DNA from: Ganaspis brasiliensis
Lineage: Eukaryota; Arthropoda; Insecta; Hymenoptera; Figitidae
DNA: 64,000 nt
Assembly (NCBI GenBank): GCA_037103525.1
Contig: JAZKLR010000109.1
Location: forward strand, 1,302,001-1,366,000
Reading direction: 5' to 3'
Below are positions 1 through 10,520 of the stretch, piece by piece. The notes under the pieces are model-generated. The model had not been told where the DNA came from, searched no databases, and was given only the letters and a program-made list of their open reading frames with translations. Both the position numbers and the translations under genes were made by a program. How positions within the stretch are numbered: the stretch's first letter is position 1; each line of letters starts with the position of its first letter.

Positions 1-189
1 ATAAGAAAGATGATTTTATTTGTATAATTGTTGCTCTAGCTGCGCTTGTTGCAGCAAATTTTATTCTCGTAAAATGACAATCTTCATTACTTGTTGTAAA
101 ATCGAGGGTTTCGTGGCTGTTACATAAATTTAATTGTCCCTGGTTTTAGTATATCGATTATTGAATATATATTTTGGTACAATGAGAAC
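1..189. other. AT-rich flank, nothing recognised
   Basis: No open frame, repeat or regulatory motif that I can support. Confidence 0.5.
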
Positions 190-2340
190 CCAGGAATTCC
201 CAAAGCATTCTCAGGAGCTTCCTACTAATTCCTAGAAATGCTCAGAAATTTCCAAGGAATTTCGCAAGAGTTTCCAAGAGTTCCCAGGATTTTCTAGGGA
301 TACCCAAGAAGGACTTAGATGGATTTTCCAAGAATTCACAGAAATTTCCGAGTTATTCCCAGAAGTTTCCCAGGAATGCCTAGGGTTTTCCAGCAATAAC
401 CCAACAGTTAACAAGAAGTTCCAATGGATTCCCAGGAGATTCCCAAAAATGCCCAGTGATTTCTATGTTTTTACCAGGAATTCGCCAAGATTATCCACGA
501 ATTTCTAAGGCATTCCCAAGAATGCCAAGGGATTTTCATGGATTTTCAAGGTTTTTCCGAAGAGTCACAGAACTTTTCAAGGGATTCCCAGTAGCTTTCT
601 AGGAATGCCCAGGGATTAGCGACAAATTTCTAAGAATGCAAAAGGATTTCCAGGAATTCCCCAAAAGTTCCCTGAAATTTCCAAAGGATTCCCAAGAGTT
701 TCCAAGGAATTCCCAGAATTGCCTGCGGATTTCACAATAATTTCAAAAAGATGTTCAGGAACTTCCCAGAATGTCGAGGGATTTTTTATGGATTTCCCAG
801 TGATATCAATGAGATTCCCAGAAATTTCTCAAGAGTTCCCTGGAATTTCCAAAGAACTCCCAGGAGGTTCCGAGGAATGTCCACAAATTTCCATGGTTTT
901 CCAAAGGATTTCCCAGAAATTCCAAAGAGTTCCTAAGAATTTCTAAGGGATTTCCATGAGTTTTCGCGAATTTCTCAAGAGTTCCCTAGAATTTCCAAGG
1001 AACTCTTAGGAGTTTCCCAGGAATGCCCAGAAATTTCCATAGATTTTTAAGGGATTTCTCAAGAATTCCCCAGGAATTTCCATGAATTTCTAACGGATTT
1101 CTGAAAATTCCCAGGAATGTCCAGGGATTTCTATGGGTTTCATAGGAATTTCTCAAAAGTTCCCAGCATTTTCCAAGGAAATTTTAAGAAATTCGAACGA
1201 ATATCTAAGGAATTCCATAGGTATCCAAGGAATTTGTCAAAAGTTCCCAGGAATTATCAAGGGACTCCCAAAAATTTCCCAGGAATGACCAGAAATTTTC
1301 ATGTATTTCCAAGGGTTTTCACAGAAATTCAAAGGAATGTTCAGGGAATTTCATGAGATTCACAGTAAATTCTCAAGAGATCCCAGGAATTTCCAAAGAA
1401 TTCCTAGGAGTTTCCAAGGGATTTCCTAAAAATTTTCCAAGAGTTCATAGTATTTTCCAAGGGATTCCTAGGAGTTTATCAGGACATTTCCAGGAATGCC
1501 CAGGGTTTTTCATGAGTTTCCCAGGAATTTTCCAGGAATTTTTAAGGGATTTCCTAGAAATTCCCCAAAAGAGCCCACGAATTTTCCAAGAGTTCCCAGG
1601 AGTTTCCCAGGAATAACCAGAATTTTCAATGATTTCCAAGGGATTTCCCAGAAATTCCCAGGAATGTTCAGGTAATTTCGTGGGATTCGCAGGATTTCCT
1701 CAAGAGTTCCCAGGAACTTCAAAGAATTCCTAGAAGTTTCCAAGGGATTTTCAGAACCTTTGATAGATTTTCAAGGTATTTCTTAAAAATATTCCAAGAG
1801 TTCCCAGTATTTTCCAGGGAATTCCTAGGAGTTTATCAAGGCATTCCCAGGAATGCTCAGGAATTTTTCAGGGATTTGTAAGGGATTTGTAAGGGATATC
1901 TCAGAAATTTTCCAAGAGATCCCCCGAATTTTCCAAGAGTTACCAGAAAGTTCCATGGAATTCCTTAGATATTCCCAGGAATGACCAGAAATTTTCATGA
2001 ATTTCCAAAAAATTTCCCAAAAATTCCCAAGAATGTTCAAGGAATTCCATGGGGTTTCCAGGAGTTTCCCAGGGATTTCCAGAACTCTCCATGGATTTCT
2101 AAAGGATTTTCCAAAAATTCCGCAAGAGTTACCTTAAGTTACCTTAAGAGTTTACAGCATTTTCCAAAGGATTCTTAGGAGTTTATTAGGAGTTACCCAG
2201 GAATACCCAGGGCTTTTTCACGAATTTCCCAAGAATTACCAAGAATGCTAAGGTATTTCTAAGAATTTCCTAAATGTTTCCAGGAATTTTCAAGGGATTC
2301 CTAGGAGTTTTCCAGAAATTCGGAGGAATGTCAAATAATT
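190..2340. repeat. Degenerate minisatellite of GGAATTTCC / GGGATTTCC words
   Basis: About 2.1 kb built from variants of words such as TTCCCAGGAATTTCC, TTCCAAGGGATTTCC and AAGAGTTCCCAGG. Spacing is irregular (roughly 13-40 bp), so it is a decayed array rather than a clean satellite. Open frames on both strands are by-products: the words lack stops in several frames and give low-complexity peptides rich in F, P, E, N and G. The sequence is locally less AT-rich than the flanks. The words resemble NF-kB/Dorsal/Relish half and full sites (GGGATTTCCC is exact at 1640-1649). Function is not implied. Confidence 0.85.
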
Positions 2341-3060
2341 TCTTACGAATTTTTTAAGAGTTCAAGGAGGGGGGAGGCTGTTCCAAAATGCTGACACTCC
2401 ATACAAAATTGTTTTTTTTTATCCATTGAAAAATGCTGACATGGGTGAGGGGGGGGGTCCAAAACCTCTGAAAATATGCTTACGTAATACTTGAATGTCC
2501 CCCAATCAGATACGTTGATTTTTAAAAATATTCCATTAATTGGAATTTTTCGTAGCACTTTTTTTCATCTGAAAAAAGTTTTTCGATAAAATTCTTTTTA
2601 TGATAAATATGTAAATTAACAAATTATAAATAGATACAATATAAATTTCTATTTTAAACAAAACACAATAGAACATAATCAAATTTTTTTTCGCTAACAT
2701 AAGCAATGTGAATATGCAAAATCACTGGCACCATATTTCACCATATTTATGAGTGTTCTAAATACTTACTTTCTATTATCTTAAATTTCAAATTATTATT
2801 ATATATCGATTTTAATTAACAAAGTTCTATTTCGAATAGCCAATTAAATTAAAAGTTTCTGATTGTACAACATGTGTTTCTCAAATTCTTATCTATTCAT
2901 TTAATAAAACCTATTCATAATAGTAGAGACCATAAGAAGATAAGTGATAACAAATGATGGTATCTTATAAATCAATTTATATTAAACCACTAATTCTTTA
3001 TGTCAGTAACGTAGCGGAAGTGCGATTGCGAACAGGTTCTATCAAAATTTAGTGCTAACA
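2341..3060. other. Upstream region of the receptor gene, no gene seen
   Basis: AT-rich DNA with a short G-run at about 2445-2457 and poly-T tracts. It lies directly upstream of the receptor start codon and must hold the 5' UTR or promoter if transcription begins nearby, but I cannot point to a TATA box or initiator with confidence. Confidence 0.4.
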
Positions 3061-3361
3061 ATGGGAAATACAGTTACTTCAGAAATAGAAAACAACAGAA
3101 TGGAGAACAATAAAAGTTACTTTAATCGGCTTGACAAAATTCAAGCACTTGCCATGAACATAGAAGAAACATTACATCACAGTAACAATTTAAGCTCAAA
3201 AGTTTTTTTCATGTCGATCTTTTATGTTTTTGTTTGCTTTACGGGCATTGTCACGAATGTTATTACTTGCATCATTATTGCAAAAAATTCGACAATTCAT
3301 AGTGCTACTAATTATTACCTCATCAGTTTAACCATTTCTGACCTGATGCTTTTAATAAGTG
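3061..3361 (+). CDS. Receptor exon 1 (N-terminus, TM1, start of TM2)
   Basis: Starts at ATG 3061 and runs to the donor G|GTATGT at 3361/3362, ending in phase 1. It encodes 100 residues: a hydrophilic 47-residue extracellular tail, TM1 and the first part of TM2 (LLIS at the end). The open frame continues only 11 codons past the donor. Confidence 0.8.
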
Positions 3362-6300
3362 GTATGTATGATTTATACACACTTAATAGTTAAAAATGTA
3401 AAATAGGGTGATTTAAAAAAGGTAAATTTTCGAAAATTGCTTAAGCTTATCGCTAGATTGATACCAATGCCAAAAAAAGTGAACACGTATTTTTTCTTTT
3501 TTTGATCGCACAATATTGAGGGGTGCCACAGACACCCTATTTTTCCATTAGAAATACATGGAATAAACGTACTTTTTTAAAAAAAGAAAAAAAATCTAAA
3601 TTTTAATCTAAAAGCCTCAAAACTAAAAGGAAACTTTGAAAAATGATCAAACTTCATGAAACTACAAAGAGTTATTAATCTTCTAAAAATTTCCAAATTG
3701 CCTCAAAAATCTACCCCTAAGTGACAATTCAGCATTAGAAGATTATTAGGCCGAAAGTACTACTTTTTATGCCTTTCATTACAGAATTTTTTTATTTGAC
3801 AAAATTCAATATTTATTGTATTTTTCATTCATAAATTGTTTAAACAATTTTTTATTGTTTAAATATTTTTTACTTTATTTACAAACTAAGTTTTCTAAAG
3901 AATTTTACTTATAATTAGCTTTTTTAACAATATGATGCAAAAAGTCAGTAAGAAGATGGAAAATTGATAATTACATTAATAAGCATTTTTTTAAAATAAT
4001 TTTCAATTGTTTAATAACAACTTTTTACTTAATAGTTCTAGAATCGTCAAGTTTCTTGCGTGATTCTTTAATAAAATACACTAGAATTTAATTTGATATA
4101 ATCTTCTTTTTAGATGATTACCTTAAAACAATTTAGAATTGTTTAAAAATTACTTTTCACTTAATAGTCCTAGAATGATCTAGTTTTTTGCAACACTATT
4201 TAATAAACACAACTGGAATTTAATTATACAAAACCTACTAATTTATTTCTTTCTCTAAAACAATTTTAATTTATTTAACCTGTCTTTTATATAATCTACT
4301 AATTTGTGGTTTTCCTTGAGAAATTTTTATTTGTTTATACATTTTATAATTGTTTAAGAACTACTTTACACTTAATAGTCCTAGAATCATCTATTTTTTT
4401 GCATTATTATTTAATAAACTACAACGGAATTCCCTTCTTCATAATCAATTACTTAGTTAAAGCTATTTTTATTTGTTTAAATTTTGTTCTTTGTTTCAGA
4501 CATAATATTTTTTTGAAACATGGTGCCAAATTGTAACAGAAAAAATTTAAATTCTGAATTTAATTTAATAACAATTTGTTTAATCATTTTAATTTAATAT
4601 TATTTGACCAATTCTTATTTGTTTATAAAATAAAACTTTACCTAAATTCCGAAGTAATTTATTACAGAATAATGTGAGAGATTATATGATTCTAGACGTA
4701 TTTAGTAAAAAGTTATTTTAAACAATCAGCAATTATTTAAAGAAATGTTAATTGTTTCAAGGAAAGCAACAAAGAAATAGATTTAAAAAAATTATTAAAC
4801 TCTAGTATAGTTTATTAAAAGTAAATGTAAAAAGTTCTAGGTGTTCTCAGGGAAAACTTGTTTTTGAAAAAATTATAAATTACATCATCAAATGAAATAG
4901 CATTAAGGAAAGCATATTTAAATTACAAAAAGTGAATTCTGTTTTAGTTTATTAAATAATATTTCAAAAAACTAGATTATTCTAGAACTAATGAGTAAAA
5001 AGTAGTATTTAAACAATTATAAATCGTTTAAAAAAATTAAAATGGTTTTAAGGAAAGCAAAAAAATAGTAGATTATATAAAGTTAAATTTCGGTGTAGTT
5101 TATTTTTACTTACATAAGTAAAACAATGTATAAAAAAGCGACTTGAAAAATAATATCTTAGATGGGTGGGGTGGTTTTTAAGGAACCCTTCGAGAGGGTC
5201 AGTTTACAAAAAAATAATAATAATCGATGACTTCTTCAACTTTGAACATTTATCGAGGTCTAATATATTTCTGAGCCAATTTCGATCAAAGTAAGAACAA
5301 TTTTTCTCAATTTTTTAAAAAAGTACACTTTTTTCATGTATTTCTAAAAGGACGATAGGAGTTGCAAGCGGCAACCTTTACAATTGTCAGATCAAAAATA
5401 AAAAAACTAGGTTTACATTTTTTTTATTTTTAGCCGATTTCCGTAGGCCTTTAAACAAACTTCGAAAATTTTCAATTTTGAACGACCTAAGTATGCAGTA
5501 ATTATTACTTTGCTCTAGGTACTTTTATCGATTTTCCATACGTTCATAATGAAAGAAATCACGATTTCTCTTGGAAGCTAAAATCGTGTCTAATTTTGCC
5601 GTACTTGTATAGAGCGTAAGGAAAAAAACAATTGAAACTAAATTATAAATTTTGTTTTTCGTTTGATTATAACTTATGCAAATTAACCTTTTCAGATGCC
5701 TCAATACGTCGGTGTTGACAGTTTTAACAATTTCAGTAGAACGCTACTTGGCAATTTGTTACCCATTTTCTTTTAATGCATTCACTGGACTCAAACGTTC
5801 AATCAAATGTATTGCAATCACTTGGACTCTTGGTTTTATCTCAGCATGTCCACAAATATTTAAAACACATAATCGATTAAAAATTATATACGTTTCAGGT
5901 GTGAAAACTTTTAGGTACGTAGGTTTGCAAAGTACACTGGAGTCTCACTTATTTTAACATGGTTGACGAAATTCAACGCAAAAAGTCGCACTTATTTTAA
6001 CCCATTGTACTCCACAATATCTGATGTAATTTGCAGAGCGGATCTGATTGGTTGGGTTTTATGATAATTTCTCACGCTTCTTCTTTTTCGTCCTTCGTCA
6101 AACGCAAGTGCGCATAAGTTTTAAAAAATGTTATAAAATAAAATATTTTATGTTTGCACGTTATGATTAGAAAAAAGGTTAAACCTTATTAAATTATATG
6201 GTTAAAATTTATTTGCCTTAAAATAAAATTATTTTATGCCTTATAAAATATTTCATTCAAAAAGCATTTCAAATCTACGAGCGCCTTGTGATCAATAAAA

Positions 6301-7195
6301 CGCTAAAGTAAAATGCATAAGCACTTGTTTACCACATGTTGCGCATGTTCTAAGATAGGTTGGGAGATAGTCAGATGTTAAGTAAAAATAAGTGAGACAA
6401 AAAGTTATTAAAATAAATGCAACTTCAAATAAGTGAGGTTCTAGTATGTGTCAAAAAATTCTATCTATTTTTAGTTTAATAATAATTTATTTTGAAAAAT
6501 TTACTGATTTAGTAAAATCCTGGATCTTCGGAAATATTACAATTGCTCCATTGATTTACTGAGTAACGTTTTCGAAGATATTATGGCCATAATTTTCTTC
6601 CTAGTACCAATGATTCTAATAATTATTCTTTACACTCTAATTGGATTAAAAATTCGAAGTAATTGGAAAAAATCGACTTTTGTTGATGTTGATAAAAATT
6701 ATAGTTTGTTTCGACATTTTCAGTCACGAAATCGCACAATGAAGTTGCTAAGTGAGTATTAATGTTTAATACTTTTTATTTTACTCTTTGTTCGAAGAAA
6801 AAAAAAGTAGAAGAAACACGAAAATCATTAAAATATTTTATTTTCCTTATAATTAGATGAATAAATTTTCAGTTGCAGTTGTGGCGGCAAATTTTTTATG
6901 CTGGACACCAAATCAAATAGTTTATATTCTATGGAAGCATTCAAAATTCCAAGAATACGTGTACATGGACCATAGTTCATTCAATTTAAGTTTTGGATTA
7001 TCCAGAGCACTTTTTAACTGCAGTGCTTTCATTAATCCGATTATTTACAACATAATGAGCTCGCAATTTCGTGAGGCGTTTTCCAAAACTGTCCAAAGTA
7101 TAGCCCACAAATCTAAACAAAAAGAAGAAAATGTCCAAATTATTGCCTACACCTTATTACCTGAGCCAATTGTCCAAAAACAAATGGTGCTGTAA
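3061..7195 (+). CDS. Class A neuropeptide GPCR, CAPA/pyrokinin/neuromedin-U receptor type (spliced)
   Basis: Four exons join in phase: 3061-3361, [missing exon], 5696-5914, 6513-6751, 6873-7195. The protein is a rhodopsin-family receptor that would sit in the plasma membrane and couple a peptide ligand to G proteins. Visible landmarks are TM1 (about residues 49-74), TM2 starting ATNYYLISLTISDLM, the TM3 end with SVERYLAICYPF (an ERY form of the DRY motif), TM4 with ITWTLGF, TM5 with FFLVPMILIIILY, TM6 with FLCWTP, and TM7 with NPIIY. The N-terminus has two N-glycosylation sequons and no signal peptide. The HxATNYYL TM2 start and LIGLK after TM5 are typical of neuromedin-U/CAPA/pyrokinin receptors, but the exact subtype is not settled. 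No exon was found for the end of TM2, ECL1 and early TM3, including the disulfide cysteine. The gene may therefore be incomplete, misassembled or a pseudogene. The start is the ATG at 3061, the first in frame. Confidence 0.8.
3780..5110. repeat. Foldback array inside receptor intron 1
   Basis: Three forward copies of a ~85-bp unit containing CTTAATAGTCCTAGAATCAT, then TTTTTTGCA and TTTAATAAAC, lie near 4020-4095, 4145-4230 and 4355-4435. Reverse-complement copies (TTTATTAAA..., then TTCTAGAACTAATGAGTAAA-like words) lie near 4680-4730, 4795-4850 and 4935-5020. The arms would fold back on each other. It probably represents a non-autonomous DNA element or a decayed palindrome that enlarged the intron. 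Confidence 0.6.
5696..5914 (+). CDS. Receptor exon (end of TM3 to ECL2)
   Basis: The acceptor TTTTCAG ends at 5695 and the donor TTAG|GTACGT lies at 5914/5915. The exon begins with the third base of a codon and ends in phase 2, matching the next exon. It encodes NTSVLTVLTISVERYLAICY followed by TM4. The donor at 5914 was preferred over CAG|GTGTGA at 5898/5899 because only the former keeps the next exon in frame. Confidence 0.75.
5937..6444. mobile_element. MITE-like element in receptor intron
   Basis: The left end (GAGTCTCACTTATTT at about 5940-5954) is repeated as an imperfect inverted copy at the right end (AAATAAGTGAGGTTC at about 6427-6441). A second subterminal copy, AAAATAAGTGAGAC, lies near 6386-6399. 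It is about 510 bp, has no coding capacity and begins just after the receptor donor site. Target duplication is unclear; TA dinucleotides lie close to both ends. Confidence 0.6.
6513..6751 (+). CDS. Receptor exon (ECL2, TM5, ICL3)
   Basis: This exon is too short to stand out as an open frame. The acceptor ends at 6512 and the donor A|GTGAGT lies at 6751/6752. It supplies one base plus 238 bases and ends in phase 1. It encodes KYYNCSIDLLSNVFEDIMA, then TM5 (FFLVPMILIIILYTLIGLK) and a basic ICL3 ending SRNRTMKLL. The cysteine in YYNCS is the candidate ECL2 disulfide partner. Confidence 0.75.
6873..7195 (+). CDS. Receptor last exon (TM6, TM7, C-tail)
   Basis: The acceptor AATTTTCAG ends at 6872, and the stop TAA is at 7193-7195. 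It encodes AVVAANFLCWTP (TM6 with the CWxP hinge), LFNCSAFINPIIYNIMS (TM7 with NPxxY), and a helix-8 start QFREAF. A lysine-rich cytoplasmic tail of about 45 residues follows. The phase agrees with the previous exon. Confidence 0.8.
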
Positions 7196-7222
7196 TTATT
7201 TTTTGTGTAAATTTGAATTCAA

Positions 7223-7260
7223 AATAAATACCAACAGAAATATATAACTGAATAAATAAA
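7223..7260 (+). terminator. Polyadenylation signals of the receptor gene
   Basis: AATAAA occurs at 7223-7228 and again at 7251-7256 (AATAAATAAA), 28-60 bp after the receptor stop codon. This is the expected position for cleavage and polyadenylation signals. Confidence 0.55.
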
Positions 7261-8079
7261 CTACATTTGACTTATAAAAATATATTCATTTGTATTACTT
7301 TTTAAAATTATTATCATCTTCACGAAAATTATTTTTTTGGAATGATGATTTTAATAAATTTATGTTACAAACTCCTAACGTTTGACAGAATGTCAATATT
7401 CTTCAAGAGTTCAATAGCGTTATTGAAATCAAATTATCGACTTCTGCTTTAACCAAACATCCGTCTCTAATTTCCATCAAAGAACCCGGTACAAAACCCA
7501 AACCTTTTTTCTTCTTAATTATCTTTAGTTTACAGAATTTTATCTGAAACAGGTAAATGAGGTAAAAGTAAGTAGTTTAATTAATGTTTCAAATGACTAA
7601 AGAACGACAACTATGTACAAATGATTAAATCTAACCTATTAGTGCCAAAAAATAGGGAATTGGATTTCTTTACGTTTTTCGAATAACTCTAAAATATTCC
7701 ATATTATATTTTTAACTAACAGAAAATCCAATATGGTGACTTCTTTGCAAAAAAGTACGAAAAAAATCAACATTTTCTTTTTTTTTAAGTCAAAATATTA
7801 AGCGAAGACGTCACTTTTAGTATAGAATAAAGGGGCACAAAATGGCACAAACTGTTCAAATTATAAAAATATGCATTAGTTATTATATAAAATTCAAAAT
7901 GGTGGATTTTTAAAAAAAATCAAAAATTTAATGCATCCTGGTCTAAGATTTATATTTTTGATTAAAATTAACAAAACTCAGTTTACTGGAATTCTTTGAA
8001 TCGCTGCTTACACAGGTCTAAAAAATAAGCCTTTTCTTTTATTAGTTATCCGAGTTGTTTTCAATGTATTTTTCTCTGC
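7261..8079. other. Intergenic AT-rich DNA, no gene
   Basis: No open frame above noise. Fragments such as AAAATGGTGGATTTTT near 7896-7911 hint at the edge of the dispersed repeat that dominates the next 2.4 kb. Confidence 0.4.
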
Positions 8080-8892
8080 TAAACACGATCCCGGGTTTCA
8101 GAATTGTCTATCGCGTCAGGATCTAGGGGTTTTTGGGGTCGCTGATTACGAATTTAAATTCAGATTTTCAAAATAGAAAATGGCGGATCCAATATGGCGG
8201 TCGATTTTTTCAATTTTTTTTTAATTTTTACAATACTTAGTATATAGGTGTTTTTGAGGTCGCTGATACGAATTTGAATTCAGATTTCTAGATTAAAATC
8301 TTCATAACCCAACAATCGATGAGTTAAGGGTCAAAGTTCAATCTCCGCATTACTTTGGAACCTCAAAAGTCTGTAGTTTCACAACTCTGAAACACCGTCA
8401 GGATAAGTACACAAAAAAACAGTACGATGCAAGGAGTCGCCATTTTGTATTTCGAAAATCTGAATTCAAATTCGTGATGAAAGATCCCAAAAACCTCAAA
8501 ATATCAAGTATTTTAAAAATTTAATATATTTTGAAAAAATCGACCGGCATATTGGATCCGCCATTTTGTATTTCAAAAATCTGACTTTAAGTTCGTAATC
8601 AGCGACCCTGAAAATCCCAGCTTACAAAGTATTATAAAAATCCAAGAATTTTCGAAAAATTTAAGAACTTTTTAAAAATTTGATCGCCATATTGGATTCA
8701 CCATTTTGTATTTCGAATGTCTGACATCAAATTTGTAATCAGCGACCCCAAAAACATATAATACACCAGGTCTGGTCGAAGGAACCTTCCATCAATTTTT
8801 TTGTGGTTCTATGTAATTAATTAATTTTGAAGTTTTTATCATACTGATTAAAACCTGAAGTTAACATTACAAAATCAAACTGGTGGATTTAA

Positions 8893-9793
8893 GGGGGGGG
8901 GGGTAGGGTTAATTCGTGCAAAAAAAGGCACTTTTTTGTGAATTTTTTCTGATGACACAGTTAAAATCAGTTCACTAAAACTTATTGCACATTAATGTAC
9001 AACATTTGAAGAATATTGTGTCAAATTTTTACTGAAGAATATCTGAAAATAGAGCAATGGCAGCAATTATTGTGAGGCGCCTCAGAAAAAAGATGAATTG
9101 CGGTGCCCCTCATAACTAAGTGCAAAATCATCTGAAATGAAACAACCAAAGATTTTTCGTTAGAAGATCGATTTCCCCAGGTAATGTCGAGGGGGATTTT
9201 CGAAATTTTAATTTTTCGATTTTTGGGAACACTTTGAAGTGGAAAACGTGATTTTTACCCAAAAAATTGGCTTATTTTTTATTGTAAAAAAAAGAAAAAA
9301 AGAAAAATTAAAAAAAAGGGCTTCGTCACTACCTCGTAAATTTTATACAGAAATAGTGTTCCAAATTTCAAAAGGATCGGTTGAGTAGTTTTGGAGTTAC
9401 GAGGGGCACCGACTTTGAAAATGTGACTTTTGGGAAAAACGCTTTAAAGTTTTGAACACTAAAGACGTTCATAAGCGAGTTTTATCGGCTTACCTCAAAC
9501 TAAATTATTGATTCCAGGTTTATAAGGTATGTTTCCATCATCCATGATGTCTAAAGTATTTTTTACTCCTGTTTTAAGGTATTATATAAAAATCGAATCA
9601 ACTGCCAGATAACAATAGCGCGCTCGGACCGGACAGATATGAAAATCAGGCAGGTCTAAAAATACTCATAACGTTCTCAATTTTTCTCCGATCGACTTGA
9701 AATTTTGACACAATATTGTTGAAATATCATACATTCAGATAAAAAAATAAAAATAAAATCGAAAAAAAAAAATTTGAAAACCCTACCCCTCCC
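8893..9793. mobile_element. TTAA-flanked insertion (piggyBac-type target) of about 0.9 kb
   Basis: The left end is TTAA (8889-8892) followed by a G-run and GTAGGGTT. The right end is AACCCTACCCCTCCC followed by TTAA (9794-9797), so the ends are inverted. The interrupted repeat has a reverse-complement partner near 10430 where the same site is continuous, reading as TTCAA with no insertion. This supports a TTAA duplication. There is no open reading frame inside. TTAA targets are known for piggyBac, but the G-first ends are not its classic terminus. Confidence 0.55.
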
Positions 9794-10249
9794 TTAATAT
9801 GGCGGACAAAATTTAACAAATTTTTGAATTTGCTTGAAACTTTTTAACTTGAGGTTTTTGAGGTCGCTGATTACGAATCTGATGCCAGTTTTCAAAAATC
9901 CAAAATGGCTGATCCAATATGGCGGACGTGATATTTAAAATTTAATCAGATTTTTTTTAAACTCGCTATCAAGAGATTGTTTGGGTCGCTGATTAAGAAA
10001 CTCACATCAGTTTTCAAAAATTTAAAATGGCTAATCTAAAATAGCGGATGTAATTTTCAAAATTTATTCGGATTTTTTTGAAACTCGCTATCTAGAGATC
10101 TTTTGGGTCACTGATTACGAGTCTAACATCAGCTTTTAAAAATCCAGAAGGGCTTATCCAATATCCAAATCTTGAATATTACATTTGCCATATTGGATCA
10201 GCCATTTTGTATTTTTGAAAACTGATGTAAGATTCGTAATCATCGACCT

Positions 10250-10376
10250 CACCGAAAAAAAATAGTTTTGGAATGAGAGGATCCTTTCAGTTTGAGAGGA
10301 TTCCGCTTATTTTTTTAGAGGTATCCGCATCAAAGTGAGAGGATCCTTTCATTCTAAAACTATTTTTTATTCGGTG
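10250..10376. mobile_element. Short palindromic MITE
   Basis: 127 bp with ~35-bp imperfect inverted ends: CACCGAAAAAAAATAGTTTT at the left, and the reverse complement of CACCGAATAAAAAATAGTTT at the right. GGATCC sits in both arms. It is inserted in the GATTCGTAATCA...CTC part of the dispersed repeat. The target duplication is not clear. Confidence 0.65.
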
Positions 10377-10520
10377 CTCACAAGTTTCAAGCAAATCAGA
10401 AAATTTGTTACATTTTATCGGCAATATTGAATCCGCCACTTGGATTGTGCAATGTTAACTTCAGGTTTTAATCTGTATGACAAAATCTTCAAAATTAGTT
10501 GATTAATTAGTTAATACCGA

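Larger units (their letters stand above)
8080..10520. repeat. Composite inverted repeat region with the TGGCGGATCCAATATGGCGG motif
   Basis: A unit of roughly 110-130 bp recurs in both orientations: GAGGTCGCTGATTACGAATT, then an AAAATGGCGGATCCAATATGG-type core, then a T/A-rich spacer and CTTGAAACTTGTT-type words. Cores are visible near 8178, 8559, 8695, 9905, 10025, 10150 and 10200. The outermost parts (about 8800-8890 and 10410-10520) are reverse complements, sharing AAAACCTGAAGTTAACATT, so the whole behaves as a large palindrome. It is non-coding. Confidence 0.7.

Noticed and set aside
719..1639. Several overlapping open frames with F/P/E-rich peptides
   Set aside because: They are by-products of the GGAATTTCC array: multiple frames and both strands are open at once and the peptides follow the DNA repeat.
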